This document shows positions 52,048 to 61,337 of a stretch of DNA of 64,000 nt, in pieces. The stretch's first letter is position 1; each line of letters starts with the position of its first letter. The notes beneath the pieces were generated by a model. The model made no database searches, had not been told where the DNA came from, and was given only the letters and a program-made list of their open reading frames with translations. The translations under genes were made by a program, and so were the position numbers. The DNA is taken from assembly GCA_024236195.1 (NCBI GenBank), contig JACKKZ010000005.1, positions 293,983-357,982 of the forward strand, written 5' to 3'. The stretch comes from Sphingomonadaceae bacterium. GTDB lineage: Bacteria > Pseudomonadota > Alphaproteobacteria > Sphingomonadales > Sphingomonadaceae.

Positions 52048-53439
52048 ATGACCAAACCCCAGATCCTCTGGCTACGCCGGGACTTACGCCTTGCTGACCA
52101 GCCCGCGCTGGTCGGCGCGCTGGCCGATGGGCCGGTGGTGCCGGTCTATGTGCTCGACGATGCAGCCGCGAAGAGCCATGCCTATGGCGGCGCCTCGCGC
52201 TGGTGGCTGCATTACTCGTTGGACAGCCTCGCGCGGGACCTCGGCATGCACAATGTCCGCCTGATCCTGCGCCGTGGCGATGCGGTGGAGGAATTGTGCA
52301 AGGTCGCGGCAGAGGTAGGCGCGGACACCGTCCACGCCATCCGCCACTACGAACCCTGGTGGCGCAAGGCGCAGGGGGAGCTTGGCAAGCGGCTGACGCT
52401 GGAACTGTATGACGGCAACTACCTGCTTCCGCCCGGTGCGGTGACGACCGGTTCTGGCTCGCCTTACAAGATCTACACCCCGTTCTCCCGCGCGACGCTG
52501 GAGCAGATGCCGCCGCGCGATTGTGTACCAGCGCCGGAGCACTTCACGCTGCCGGATAGCTGGCCCGCCAGCGATGCTTTGGAGGATTGGAATCTGCTGC
52601 CGACCAAGCCCGACTGGGCAGGCGGGATGCGCGACTTCTGGCAGGTGGGAGAAGCGGCGGCTCAAAAGCGGCTGGAGGAGTTTGCGGATCGGGTTGCGCG
52701 CTATGATGATGATCGCAACCTGCCTGCGGTCGATGGCTCCAGCTTCCTTTCGCCCTATCTCCACTTTGGCGAGATCAGCCCCGCGCAAGTGTGGCATGCC
52801 CTGAAAGGTCGAAGGGGCCGGGGCTGGGAGGTCTTCGCCAAGGAGCTGATCTGGCGCGATTATGCGCAGAATGTGATCTGCCAGTTCCCGCGCTATCCGC
52901 TGGAAAGCTATCGGGATGAGTTCGACCAGATGGCATGGCGCGATCCGGAAAGCGACCCGCAAGCCGCCGCAGACCTTGCTGCGTGGCAGCAGGGGCGCAC
53001 CGGCTATCCCATCGTCGATGCCGGGATGCGGCAATTGTGGCAGACTGGCTGGATGCACAACCGCGTACGGATGATCGCAGCCAGCTTCCTGATCAAGCAT
53101 TTGCTGGTCGACTGGCGCCATGGCGAGCGCTGGTTCTGGGATACGTTGGTCGATGCGGACTATGCGCAGAACGGCACTAATTGGCAGTGGGTCGCGGGCA
53201 CCGGGGTGGACAGCAACATGTTCGTGCGCATCATGGCCCCGCTCAGCCAGAGCGAGAAGTTCGATGCGGCCGCCTATATCCGCCAATATGTGCCGGAACT
53301 ATGCGCCTTGGACGAACCCTATATCCACGATCCCGCCGGGCACGGCTGCCGGGTGAAGGACTATCCGCAGCCGCTTATTGCGCATCGCGACGGGCGCGAA
53401 CGGGCACTGGCGGCCTATCGGGTGATGAAGGGGGAGTAA
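52048..53439 (+). CDS. phrB: Deoxyribodipyrimidine photolyase (cryptochrome/photolyase family)
   Basis: 463 aa from the ATG at 52048 (MTKPQILWLRRDLRLADQPA). N-terminal antenna-binding Rossmann fold (ILWLRRDLRLADQPALVGAL), then the FAD-binding helical domain with SSFLSPYLHFGEISPAQVW, ELIWRDYAQNVICQFP, GYPIVDAGMRQLWQTGWMHN, RMIAASFLIKHLLVDWRHGE and DYAQNGTNWQWVAGTGVDSN. The class I CPD photolyase signatures (NGTNWQW, MHNRVRM, KHLLVDW) are complete. It repairs cyclobutane dimers using blue light; a 6-4 or cryptochrome function is less likely. Confidence 0.95.
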   Translation: MTKPQILWLRRDLRLADQPALVGALADGPVVPVYVLDDAAAKSHAYGGASRWWLHYSLDSLARDLGMHNVRLILRRGDAVEELCKVAAEVGADTVHAIRHYEPWWRKAQGELGKRLTLELYDGNYLLPPGAVTTGSGSPYKIYTPFSRATLEQMPPRDCVPAPEHFTLPDSWPASDALEDWNLLPTKPDWAGGMRDFWQVGEAAAQKRLEEFADRVARYDDDRNLPAVDGSSFLSPYLHFGEISPAQVWHALKGRRGRGWEVFAKELIWRDYAQNVICQFPRYPLESYRDEFDQMAWRDPESDPQAAADLAAWQQGRTGYPIVDAGMRQLWQTGWMHNRVRMIAASFLIKHLLVDWRHGERWFWDTLVDADYAQNGTNWQWVAGTGVDSNMFVRIMAPLSQSEKFDAAAYIRQYVPELCALDEPYIHDPAGHGCRVKDYPQPLIAHRDGRERALAAYRVMKGE

Positions 53440-53488
53440 TGGCGCGCGGCGCTTGTCCCATCACCGTATGCACGGCATACTGACAGGT

Positions 53489-54727
53489 ATGAAAGCAGGG
53501 GAGGTCATCCGTGGCGGCGAGCTGATCGCCGGCGGCGCGAAATTCGCGCGGGGGACGGGCTTGCTTGCGCGTCTCTTTGCGCCCGGCTTCCACAAGCTGC
53601 TCGACCGTGTCGATGCGGGGCTGGAAAGCGGCTCGATCATGGCGCATTTGCCCGATGGCACCACGCGCATGCTGGGTGGCCGCGCGCCGGGGCTGGAAGC
53701 GGAAGTCACGATCAAGGACTGGCGGGCGCTGCTGCGGCTCGGCACCAATGGTTCGATCGGATGCTTCCAGGGCTGGGAAGCAGGCGAGTGGGAAAGCGCC
53801 GACCCGGTGCCGCTGTTCGCGCTGTTCATGGCCAATGGCGTGGCGCTCGGTGATGTCGGGCGGGCCAAAGGGCCCTTCCGCTGGGCCGCGCGGATGGCGC
53901 ATTGGTTCAACCGCAATTCAAAAGAGGGATCGCAGCGTAACATCCATGCGCATTACGACCTCGGCAATGACTTCTACCGCGAATGGCTCGACCCGACGAT
54001 GAGCTATTCCAGCGCGATCTGGGATGGGGCGGAAGAGCTTGAGGCGGCTCAGCGCAACAAATGGGCGGAACTCTCGCGCAGGCTGGGCCAACCGGGGAGC
54101 TTGCTGGAAATCGGCTGCGGCTGGGGCAGCCTTGCGGATCACTTTGCCAGAGGTGGCAGCAAAGTAACGGCGATCAGCCTCTCTGATGAACAATTGCACT
54201 GGGCGCGCCAACGGCAAGACAGCTCGATAGACTTTCGCAAGCAGGATTATCGCGATGTCGATGAGCGCTTCGACGCCATCGTCAGCGTGGAAATGGTCGA
54301 GGCAGTTGGTCGAGAATACTGGCCGAGCTATTTCGACTGCATCGCGCGCAACCTGAAGCCAGGTGGCCGCGCAGCGATCCAGTATATCGCGATGCGTGAC
54401 GAGCTGTTCGAGGAATATGCGAAGAGCGCTGACTTCATCCAGGCCTATGTCTTCCCCGGCGGCCTGCTGATCAGCGCCCGCGAATTCCAGCAACTGGCGA
54501 AGGAGCGCGGGCTTGTCTGGGAGGACCAGCGCGATTTCGGGATTGACTATGCCGAAACGCTCAAGGCATGGCGGATGCGCTTTGACGCAGCCGAGCGGGA
54601 AGGGCGCCTGCCAGAAGGATTCGACCAGCGCTTCTGCAATCTCTGGCGCTTCTACCTTATGTATTGTGAAGGTGGCTTTCGCGGCGGCGGTATCACTGTC
54701 AGCCAGGTCACCCTAGTGAAATCCTGA
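53489..54727 (+). CDS. Cyclopropane-fatty-acyl-phospholipid synthase family methyltransferase
   Basis: 412 aa from the ATG at 53489; ATG 53468 and a TTG at 53453 are alternatives and none has a strong ribosome-binding site. N-terminal lipid-binding-like part (ARLFAPGFHKLLDRVDAGLE), then the methyltransferase: NIHAHYDLGNDFYREWLDPT, MSYSSAIWDGAEELEAAQRN, LLEIGCGWGSLADHFA (SAM site), VEMVEAVGREYWPSYFDCIA, FIQAYVFPGGLLISAREFQQ and CNLWRFYLMYCEGGFRGGGI. These are the CFA synthase signatures. It adds a methylene bridge to unsaturated membrane lipids. Follows phrB; the pairing of photolyase and Cfa-like genes is common. Confidence 0.9.
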   Translation: MKAGEVIRGGELIAGGAKFARGTGLLARLFAPGFHKLLDRVDAGLESGSIMAHLPDGTTRMLGGRAPGLEAEVTIKDWRALLRLGTNGSIGCFQGWEAGEWESADPVPLFALFMANGVALGDVGRAKGPFRWAARMAHWFNRNSKEGSQRNIHAHYDLGNDFYREWLDPTMSYSSAIWDGAEELEAAQRNKWAELSRRLGQPGSLLEIGCGWGSLADHFARGGSKVTAISLSDEQLHWARQRQDSSIDFRKQDYRDVDERFDAIVSVEMVEAVGREYWPSYFDCIARNLKPGGRAAIQYIAMRDELFEEYAKSADFIQAYVFPGGLLISAREFQQLAKERGLVWEDQRDFGIDYAETLKAWRMRFDAAEREGRLPEGFDQRFCNLWRFYLMYCEGGFRGGGITVSQVTLVKS

Positions 54728-54754
54728 TCCGTTCCCTGCTGCGAAAGGCCCTGC

Positions 54755-55963
54755 ATGTTCAAGAAAATCCTCATTGTGGTGATGGTGTTGGTCGCTGTCG
54801 CATTTGGCCTTAGCTGGGCTTTCGTTGATCGGGATACGCGTAACCTGATCGCCAATATGCCAACCGATGCCAATGTGCTGTTCTGGTCGCAGGAGCAGCG
54901 CGATGCAGCCTTCCGTGCGATGGATGCGCTGCCGGTGCTGGCACAATCGCGGGTGATCGAAGCAGGCGAGGCGACCTGGCCGCTTCCGGCAGGTGAACCG
55001 CTGGACATCGAAATGGATATTGACGCCTATATGGCACACCAGCGCACTGCCGGGCTGGTGATCGTGCATGATGGCAAGTTGGTGCTGGAAAGATACGGGC
55101 TGGACTTTGACGCGCAGGGCAAGTGGACCAGCTTCTCTGTTGCCAAGAGCCTGACTTCGACCATGGTCGGTGCAGCGGTCAAGGACGGCGCGATCAAGAG
55201 CCTGGATGACAAGGTTACCGACTATATCAAGGGGCTGGAAGGCTCCGCCTATGACGAAGTCACCGTACGCCAGTTGTTGACCATGACCAGCGGCGTGAAG
55301 TGGAACGAGGATTATGCCGATCCCAATTCGGATGTGGCGAAGTTCAACAACCACAAGGCGGAAGACGGGCTGGATGCTACTGTCAGCTATATGCGCACTC
55401 TGCCGCGCGAAGCACCGGCTGGCGAGAAGTGGGTCTACAAGACCGGTGAAACAAATCTGATCGGTGTGCTGGTCAGCGAAGCGACCGGCAAGCCGCTGGC
55501 CGAATATCTATCCGAGAAAGTCTGGGCGCCCTTCGGTATGGAGCAGGACGCGACTTGGCTTCTGGGCAGCACCGGACATGAAATTTCCGGCTGCTGCATC
55601 CAGGCTTCGACGCGCGACTTTGCGCGCTTCGGTCTGTTTATCCTCGGTGGTGGCGTGGCCGATGGCAAGCAGGTGTTGCCTGATGGCTGGTTGGCAGAAG
55701 CGACCACCAAGCAAGCCGATATCGGCGCACCCGGCCGCGGTTATGGCTTCCAGTGGTGGACCAATAATGACGGTAGCTTCGCCGCGCAGGGCATTTTCGG
55801 ACAGGGTATCTTTATCGACCCGGCCCGCAAACTTGTTATCGCGAGCAACGGCAATTGGCCCATTGCCAGCGACTGGGAAGATCGCGGCCCGCAGCGCGAA
55901 GAGTTCTACAAGGCAGTGCAGAAGGCAGTCGATGCGAAGACCGGTTCTGCTCCGACAATATAG
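54755..55963 (+). CDS. Serine hydrolase (beta-lactamase/NylB-like fold), exported or membrane-anchored
   Basis: 402 aa. N-terminal hydrophobic anchor (ILIVVMVLVAVAFGLSWAF). Catalytic S128-V-A-K131 in SFSVAKSLTSTMVGAAV, the Tyr in Y227KTGETN and the conserved GQGIFIDPARKLVIASNGN in the third-motif region. This matches class C-like hydrolases such as the 6-aminohexanoate-dimer hydrolase group rather than true antibiotic-degrading beta-lactamases. The natural substrate is unknown. It ends adjacent to the convergent PilZ gene. A 27-bp gap follows cfa, so cotranscription is possible. Confidence 0.88.
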   Translation: MFKKILIVVMVLVAVAFGLSWAFVDRDTRNLIANMPTDANVLFWSQEQRDAAFRAMDALPVLAQSRVIEAGEATWPLPAGEPLDIEMDIDAYMAHQRTAGLVIVHDGKLVLERYGLDFDAQGKWTSFSVAKSLTSTMVGAAVKDGAIKSLDDKVTDYIKGLEGSAYDEVTVRQLLTMTSGVKWNEDYADPNSDVAKFNNHKAEDGLDATVSYMRTLPREAPAGEKWVYKTGETNLIGVLVSEATGKPLAEYLSEKVWAPFGMEQDATWLLGSTGHEISGCCIQASTRDFARFGLFILGGGVADGKQVLPDGWLAEATTKQADIGAPGRGYGFQWWTNNDGSFAAQGIFGQGIFIDPARKLVIASNGNWPIASDWEDRGPQREEFYKAVQKAVDAKTGSAPTI

Positions 55964-56314
55964 TTAGAGGACGCTGCGATAGATCGTGGGAGGCTGGTAT
56001 CGGCTGATAATGTTGTCGTGGATGATCGGGCTCAGCAGGTCATAGAATGCGCAGCCGGCTATCGAATGCTCCCACCAGACCACTTCGGCCATAAGCGATT
56101 CCAGACCGGGCAAGGTCAGCCAGCAAATCTGGCCCGGGTGCATCCGGCTGATCGACGTGGCGGAGAAGCCGGAAATCGACAAGTCGTGCACCACCGTCTG
56201 GAAAGCGCGTCCGCCGGAAACCCGCAATTGGCTGGGGATTGTGATCTTGGTGCGCGGCGCGCAGCGATCTTCCTGCGCGGCAAGTTCATAGCGGTCTTTT
56301 GTGTCAAACATCAT
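55964..56314 (-). CDS. PilZ domain protein
   Basis: 116 aa. The c-di-GMP-binding N-terminal motif RCAPRTKI fits RxxxR, followed after about 25 residues by DLSISGFSA, fitting (D/N)xSxxG. The remainder is a PilZ beta-barrel (GQICWLTLPGLESLMAEVVW, EHSIAGCAFYDLLSPII). Stand-alone PilZ proteins bind c-di-GMP and pass the signal to motility or secretion machinery; the partner is unknown. No linked operon genes. The GGDEF-EAL protein at 15.1-17.0 kb could be one source of signal. Confidence 0.82.
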   Translation of the reverse strand: MMFDTKDRYELAAQEDRCAPRTKITIPSQLRVSGGRAFQTVVHDLSISGFSATSISRMHPGQICWLTLPGLESLMAEVVWWEHSIAGCAFYDLLSPIIHDNIISRYQPPTIYRSVL

Positions 56315-56402
56315 CGGCGCTTCCTTTGCTTCGCATCAGGCTTTCCGGCACCTTGTCCATCAGCCTTTGCGCAAAGTCGCCGAACCTGCTTTCTGTTTCT
56401 AT

Positions 56403-56424
56403 CCCGCTTGCAGTTAAGCGGGTC
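56403..56424. terminator. Hairpin beyond the SDR gene
   Basis: CCCGCTTGCAGTTAAGCGGG (arms CCCGCTT and AAGCGGG) is 4-5 bp past the stop of the minus-strand SDR gene. There is no clear T-run, so a terminator role is tentative. Confidence 0.4.
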
Positions 56425-56426
56425 GG

Positions 56427-57149
56427 TTAAGCCGGATTCACCACCCGCTCGCGGTGCCTGTTAGGGAAATCTTCCGCCAGAAGCTGCACGATCCGGTCTG
56501 CCACTACTTCGGGCGGCTTAACCGTCTGCGGATCTTCACCCGGATAGGCGCGGGCGCGCATTTCTGTGCGGGTTGCCCCGGGATCAAGGATCGCGACACG
56601 CAATTCGCTGATTCGCTCCACCTCTTGCGCATGGCAATCCAGCAGCACTTCCATCGCAGCCTTGGTCGACGCATAGGCACCCCAATAGGGGCGCGTGTCA
56701 GTGGCGACACTGCTGGTCAGGCCGATGATCCGGCCATGATCGCTGCGTTTCAGCAACGGGTCAAACCCGGCGAGGAGAGCCTGCGTCGCGAGAACATTGG
56801 TGGTCAGCGCCTTGCCGAACAGGTCACCCTCAATCTGGCTTACTGGGCCCAGTGTCGGCAAATAGGCAGCGTTGATGACCATGATGTCGAGCTTGTGCCA
56901 GCGGCTGGCAATGGCGGCGGCAAGGCGCGGGATGGCATCAGGTTCAGCCAGGTCCATCGGGGCAATGGTAGACGTCCCTCCGGCTGCGTGGATTTCGTCT
57001 TCAACGGCTTCGAGAGCCTTCACATTGCGCGCCGTCAGGACCACATGGACACCGGCCTGTGCCAGCGACCTTGCTGTCGCCGCACCAATCCCCTTGCTCG
57101 CCCCGGTAACGAGTGCAATCCGGCCTTCCAGCGGCTTGGTTTCCGACAT
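56427..57149 (-). CDS. Short-chain dehydrogenase/reductase
   Basis: 240 aa. NAD(P)-binding TGASKGIGAATA at 15-26, MVINAAYLPTLGP in place of the usual NNAG, catalytic Ser/Tyr/Lys in LTSSVATDTRPYWGAYASTK. The C-terminal ILDPGATRTEMRARAYPGED is typical of the YciK-like group. Substrate unknown. The ATG overlaps the purF stop (TGATG), so translation is coupled; in several alphaproteobacteria this SDR follows purF. A purine-related function is not supported. Confidence 0.88.
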   Translation of the reverse strand: MSETKPLEGRIALVTGASKGIGAATARSLAQAGVHVVLTARNVKALEAVEDEIHAAGGTSTIAPMDLAEPDAIPRLAAAIASRWHKLDIMVINAAYLPTLGPVSQIEGDLFGKALTTNVLATQALLAGFDPLLKRSDHGRIIGLTSSVATDTRPYWGAYASTKAAMEVLLDCHAQEVERISELRVAILDPGATRTEMRARAYPGEDPQTVKPPEVVADRIVQLLAEDFPNRHRERVVNPA

Positions 57150-58621
57150 CAGCTGTCCTTGTTGACGGGGAGGGTAAGCTGCGCTGCATCCTGCTGGCGC
57201 AAGGTCAAGTCAGTCAGCGATGTGGGATAGTCACCTGTAAAACAGGCGTCGCAGAATTGCGGACACTTGCTGTTGCGACTTTCCTGTCCAACTGCGCGAT
57301 AGAGGCCTTCGATGGAAATGAAGGCCAGGCTATCCGCCTTGATGAATTCGCGCATCGGCTCCACATCCATCCGGGCTGCGAGCAGCTTGGAGCGTTCCGG
57401 CGTATCAACACCGTAAAAACAGCTGTGGGCGGTGGGCGGGCTCGCGACGCGGAAATGCACTTCGGCAGCGCCCGCTTCGCGCATCATTTCAACGATTTTG
57501 AGGCTGGTCGTGCCGCGCACGATAGAATCGTCGATCAGGACGATCCGCTTGCCTTCCACCAATGTGCGGTTGGCATTGTGCTTGCGCTTCACGCCGGAAT
57601 GGCGCGCGCCATCGGAAGGCTGGATGAAAGTGCGGCCAACATAGTGGCTACGAATGATGCCCAGTTCGAACGGTACGCCCGATTGCTGTGAGTAGCCTAT
57701 TGCGGCAGGCACACCGCTGTCCGGCACGGGCACGACCAGATCGGCTTCGACCGGGCTTTCAAGCGCCAGCTCGGCGCCGATCGCCTTGCGCGCGGCATAG
57801 ACACTGCGACCGTCAAACACCGAATCCGGGCGGCTGAAATAGACATGCTCGAAAATACATGGGCGGGGCGAATGATTGCCAAACGGGTGCAGGGAATCGA
57901 CATTGCCATCGAAATCCACGCGGACAATCTCTCCCGGCTCGACCGAGCGGATGAACTCTGCGCCGACCACGTCGAATGCCACTGTCTCGCTGGCGAAAAC
58001 GGTCGCTTCACCAATCCTGCCCATCTGCAAAGGACGAATGCCGAGTGGATCGCGGCATGCAATCATGCCTTCCGGGGTCATCACGATCAGCGAATAGGCC
58101 CCTTCGACCAGGCGTAGTGCGTCGATCAGGCGGTCAATCATGGTCGGATAGCGGCTGGTCGCGACGAGGTGAATGATCACTTCCGTATCGCTGGTGGACT
58201 GGAAGATCGCCCCTTTACGCACCAGGTCGCGGCGGACTGTCTCGGCATTGGAAATATTGCCGTTATGCGCCACGGCAAAGCCGCCACTGGCCAGATCGGC
58301 ATAGAGCGGCTGGACATTGCGCAGGCCCGAGCCGCCGGTGGTCGAATAGCGCACATGGCCTGCTGCCATGAAGCCAGGGAGCTCGGAGATGGCTTCCTGA
58401 CTGGAGAAGTTCTCTGCCACATGGCCATTGCCGCGCAGCGAGTAGAATTGCTGGCCATCAAAAGACGTGATGCCAGCCGCTTCCTGCCCGCGATGCTGCA
58501 AGGCATGAAGGCCCAGCGCTGTCAGCGCTGATGCGTCATTAGCATTGATAGCGCCAAAAACGCCGCACTCCTCGCGGAGCTTGTCGCCGTCTTCGTCACG
58601 AAACGGATGTGTAAAATTCAT
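57149..58621 (-). CDS. purF: Amidophosphoribosyltransferase
   Basis: 490 aa. The propeptide before C19 (EECGVFGAI) is expected to be cleaved so that Cys becomes the N-terminal nucleophile. Glutaminase core: HALQHRGQEAAGI, GHVRYSTTGGS, AHNGNISNAE. PRPP-binding loop VLIDDSIVRGTTS, and the Fe-S ligands CPQFCDACFTGDYP near the C-terminus with CFYGVDTPE. It makes phosphoribosylamine, the first step of purine synthesis. Divergent from lolC; the 119-bp gap holds both promoters. Overlaps the SDR gene by 1 bp. Confidence 0.97.
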   Translation of the reverse strand: MNFTHPFRDEDGDKLREECGVFGAINANDASALTALGLHALQHRGQEAAGITSFDGQQFYSLRGNGHVAENFSSQEAISELPGFMAAGHVRYSTTGGSGLRNVQPLYADLASGGFAVAHNGNISNAETVRRDLVRKGAIFQSTSDTEVIIHLVATSRYPTMIDRLIDALRLVEGAYSLIVMTPEGMIACRDPLGIRPLQMGRIGEATVFASETVAFDVVGAEFIRSVEPGEIVRVDFDGNVDSLHPFGNHSPRPCIFEHVYFSRPDSVFDGRSVYAARKAIGAELALESPVEADLVVPVPDSGVPAAIGYSQQSGVPFELGIIRSHYVGRTFIQPSDGARHSGVKRKHNANRTLVEGKRIVLIDDSIVRGTTSLKIVEMMREAGAAEVHFRVASPPTAHSCFYGVDTPERSKLLAARMDVEPMREFIKADSLAFISIEGLYRAVGQESRNSKCPQFCDACFTGDYPTSLTDLTLRQQDAAQLTLPVNKDS

Positions 58622-58740
58622 GCTTGTGCCGGGTCCGCTGCAGCCGCGCGTTCGGGGCGCTCAATGGCGATGTTACGATACAATTACAAGGGCGCGCAGG
58701 CGTCGGTCACAAGCTTTTCGCATTGCGCCGCTCGCCAGCC

Positions 58741-60024
58741 ATGCCTAAACCGGAGACGCTTAACCAAATTCAGGGTTCTGATTTGCTCCTTTCCCCCTTC
58801 GAATGGACCATTGCCAAGCGCTACATGCTGCCCGGTCGCGGCGAAGCATTTATCGCGCTTGTTGCTGGCATTAGTCTGGTTGCGGTGATGCTGGGCGTAG
58901 CTGCTCTGGTTGTTGTCATGAGTGTCATGAACGGTTTTCGGGCCGAGCTGTTTGACAAGATTGTTGGGCTGAACGGACATGCAATCATCCAGGCTTATGG
59001 CGGTCGACTGGATAATTGGCAGGACGTGCTGCAGGAGGTGCGTGAGACGCCGGGGGTTACGGAAGCATCTCCGCTGATTGAGCAGCCGCTGCTGACGACT
59101 TTCAATGGCCGGGTGGAGGCTGTGCTGGTGCGCGGCAACACACAAAAGGATATATCGGGCCTCGCTGACAAGCTGGTGACGGGTAATCTTTCTGAACTGC
59201 AAGCCGGGGCAAGTAATGTCGCGATTGGCTCGCGGCTGGCGGAGAATATCGGCGCGCGGGTGGGTGACACGATCACCATCATCAATCCGGCCGGGCGTTC
59301 CACACCCTTCGGCACCGTGCCGCGCCAGATCGGCTATCGGGTGGCAGCTATCTTCGAGATTGGCGTCTATGATTATGACAAGGCCTTTGTCGTCATGCCG
59401 ATGAAGGACGCGCAGACGCTGTTACTCACAGGCGACACGATCGGCATGATCGAAGTCACTACCCAGGACCCGGACCGGGTCGGCGAATTCCTCGGGCCGC
59501 TGTCCAACAAGTTGGCCGGGCAAGCCGTGGTTTCCGACTGGAAGACTATCAATGCCAGCCTGTTCGAAGCGCTGGCGGTGGAACGGGTGGTGATGTTCGT
59601 CGTTCTGTCCATCATCGTGCTGGTGGCGGTGTTCAACATCTTGAGCTCGCTGATCATGCTGGTGCGGGCAAAGACGCGGGACATTGCGATCATGCGGACC
59701 ATGGGCGCAACGCGGAAAAGCCTGCTCAAGATTTTCGTCACCACCGGCTTTGTGGTGGGGGCATTCGGGACATTGGTCGGGCTGGGGCTTGGACTGGTCT
59801 TGCTGCAGTTCCGCCAGTCCATCGTGCGCGGGGTGGAGGTGATTACCGGGGTCGATCTGTGGGCACCGGAAATCCGCTTCCTCGCTGAGCTGCCGGCGCG
59901 GACGGATCCCAAGGAAGTGGCGGTGATTTGCGTGATGTCGCTGGTCCTCAGCTTCCTCGCCACGCTTTACCCGGCCTTCAAGGCGGCAAGCACGGATCCG
60001 GTGCAGGTGCTGCGTTATGAATAG
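58741..60024 (+). CDS. lolC: Lipoprotein-releasing ABC transporter permease LolC/E
   Basis: 427 aa from the ATG at 58741 (MPKPETLNQIQG); the open frame begins at 58624 but the extension is not conserved. A transmembrane segment (FIALVAGISLVAVMLGVAAL), a large MacB-type periplasmic domain (about 75-270), then three more transmembrane segments (VVMFVVLSIIVLVAVFNILS; FVVGAFGTLVGLGLGLVLL; VICVMSLVLSFLATLYP) and the ending PAFKAASTDPVQVLRYE. It extracts outer-membrane lipoproteins for LolA. Overlaps lolD by 8 bp. In alphaproteobacteria one LolC/E-type permease homodimer is usual. Confidence 0.95.
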   Translation: MPKPETLNQIQGSDLLLSPFEWTIAKRYMLPGRGEAFIALVAGISLVAVMLGVAALVVVMSVMNGFRAELFDKIVGLNGHAIIQAYGGRLDNWQDVLQEVRETPGVTEASPLIEQPLLTTFNGRVEAVLVRGNTQKDISGLADKLVTGNLSELQAGASNVAIGSRLAENIGARVGDTITIINPAGRSTPFGTVPRQIGYRVAAIFEIGVYDYDKAFVVMPMKDAQTLLLTGDTIGMIEVTTQDPDRVGEFLGPLSNKLAGQAVVSDWKTINASLFEALAVERVVMFVVLSIIVLVAVFNILSSLIMLVRAKTRDIAIMRTMGATRKSLLKIFVTTGFVVGAFGTLVGLGLGLVLLQFRQSIVRGVEVITGVDLWAPEIRFLAELPARTDPKEVAVICVMSLVLSFLATLYPAFKAASTDPVQVLRYE

Positions 60025-60700
60025 CTGGCTGCAACCCGTTGTCCGCCTTGGTGATCTGACCCGCAGCTTTGAACAGGGCGGGGTGCGGATCGACGTGCTG
60101 CGCGGCGTGAACCTGCAGATCATGCCGGGCGAGATCGTGGCGCTGCTGGGGCCCTCCGGTTCGGGTAAATCCACTTTGTTGCAAGCGGTTGGCCTGCTCG
60201 AAGGGGGCTTTGGCGGCGAGATCGAGATTTCCGGGATCGACGCCAGTTCGCTCGGCTCTGACGGGCGAACTACGGTGCGGCGCGAGCATCTTGGGTTTGT
60301 CTATCAGTTTCACCACTTGCTGCCTGATTTCAACGCGCTGGAGAATGTCGTCCTGCCCCAGCTGGTGGCAGGTACGGCCAAGCCGGTCGCAGAACAGCGG
60401 GCGGAGGAATTGCTGACCGCTCTCGGCCTCGGCCACCGGCTGGACCACCGGCCCAGCCAGCTTTCCGGCGGGGAGCAGCAGCGCGTGGCTGTTGCCCGCG
60501 CGCTTGCCAATCGTCCCTCGCTGGTGCTGGCCGACGAACCAACCGGCAATCTGGACGAAGCCACGTCTGAGCGGGTGCTTGAACAATTCCTCGCCCTGGT
60601 GCGTGGCGAAGGGAGCGCAGCGCTGGTTGCGACGCATAATGAACGCCTTGCTGCAAAGATGGACCGGGTTGTGCGGCTGCACGAAGGGGTGCTGGTTTAA
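60017..60700 (+). CDS. lolD: Lipoprotein-releasing ABC transporter ATP-binding protein
   Basis: 227 aa. Walker A GPSGSGKST at 45-53, Q-loop FVYQFHHLLPDFNALENV (the LolD signature segment), signature LSGGEQQRVAVARALANRP, Walker B LVLADEPTGNLDE and H-loop VATHNERLAAKMDRVV. It drives LolC. The 8-bp overlap with lolC indicates coupled translation. A hairpin follows the stop. In many alphaproteobacteria dnaE comes next; here it is 2.7 kb away. Confidence 0.96.
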   Translation: MNSWLQPVVRLGDLTRSFEQGGVRIDVLRGVNLQIMPGEIVALLGPSGSGKSTLLQAVGLLEGGFGGEIEISGIDASSLGSDGRTTVRREHLGFVYQFHHLLPDFNALENVVLPQLVAGTAKPVAEQRAEELLTALGLGHRLDHRPSQLSGGEQQRVAVARALANRPSLVLADEPTGNLDEATSERVLEQFLALVRGEGSAALVATHNERLAAKMDRVVRLHEGVLV

Positions 60701-60704
60701 CTCT

Positions 60705-60752
60705 GCGCTGGTCGAGGCGATTGTGCCCTTGGTCCAGCGCTGCTTGTTTTCA
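60705..60752 (+). terminator. Probable terminator after lolD
   Basis: GCGCTGGTC pairs with GGTCCAGCGC across about 20 bases and is followed by TGCTTGTTTTCAAG, starting 5 bp after the lolD stop. Confidence 0.5.
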
Positions 60753-60797
60753 AGCTAGTGCCCGCCATTCTCCCTCTTTCAAAGGGGAGGACTTCCG

Positions 60798-61337
60798 ATG
60801 CTGGGACTGATCGCATCGCTTGCCTTGCTGCAAGCCACCGGGGCCAGTGCCCCACAAACTGCTCCGCAAGCTGCACCGCCGCCACCGCCCTGCGCAGGCG
60901 AAGAATTTGCCGCCTTCGACTTCTGGGTCGGTGAATGGGACGTCTATCCCAATAGCACCGAACGCAAGGTTGCCGATAGCAAGATCGAAAAACTCTATGG
61001 CGGCTGCGCAATCCGCGAGAACTGGATGCCCCTGCGCGGCTCGGGCGGGGGGAGCCTCAACAATCTCGATCCGGAAAGCGGCCGCTGGCACCAGACGTGG
61101 ATCGGCTCATCCCCCGGCCGGGTGGAATTCGAGGGCGGGCCCGTCGCTGGCGGCATGGTCCTCACCGGCTTCTGGCGCAATGTGAACGGGCCAGGACAGC
61201 ACGCCCTGATCCGCATGAGCTACAGCCAGCAGCCCGATGGCTCCGTGCGGCAGCATGGCGAAGCCTCGACAGACCATGGGGTAACGTGGCAGACCAGCTT
61301 TGACTTCATCTATCGAAGGAAGCGGGAGGCCCCATGA
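60798..61337 (+). CDS. Secreted protein of unknown function (DUF1579-like)
   Basis: 179 aa. ATG at 60798 has AAAGGGGAGG 8-17 nt upstream. Signal peptide ending at GASA/APQ, a Pro-rich linker (QAAPPPPPC), then a beta-rich domain with FDFWVGEWDVYPN, GGCAIRENWMPLRGSGGG, RWHQTWIGSSPGRVEFEGG and SYSQQPDGSVRQHGEASTDH, as in proteins annotated as DUF1579-type lipocalin-like. Function unknown. The stop overlaps the glutathione peroxidase start (ATGA), so the two genes are cotranscribed. Confidence 0.78.
   Translation: MLGLIASLALLQATGASAPQTAPQAAPPPPPCAGEEFAAFDFWVGEWDVYPNSTERKVADSKIEKLYGGCAIRENWMPLRGSGGGSLNNLDPESGRWHQTWIGSSPGRVEFEGGPVAGGMVLTGFWRNVNGPGQHALIRMSYSQQPDGSVRQHGEASTDHGVTWQTSFDFIYRRKREAP

Noticed and set aside
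54755..55963. Antibiotic beta-lactamase
   Set aside because: The SVAK motif and the rest of the sequence fit NylB-like or esterase-type serine hydrolases; the class C YxN and KTG arrangement is not clearly present.
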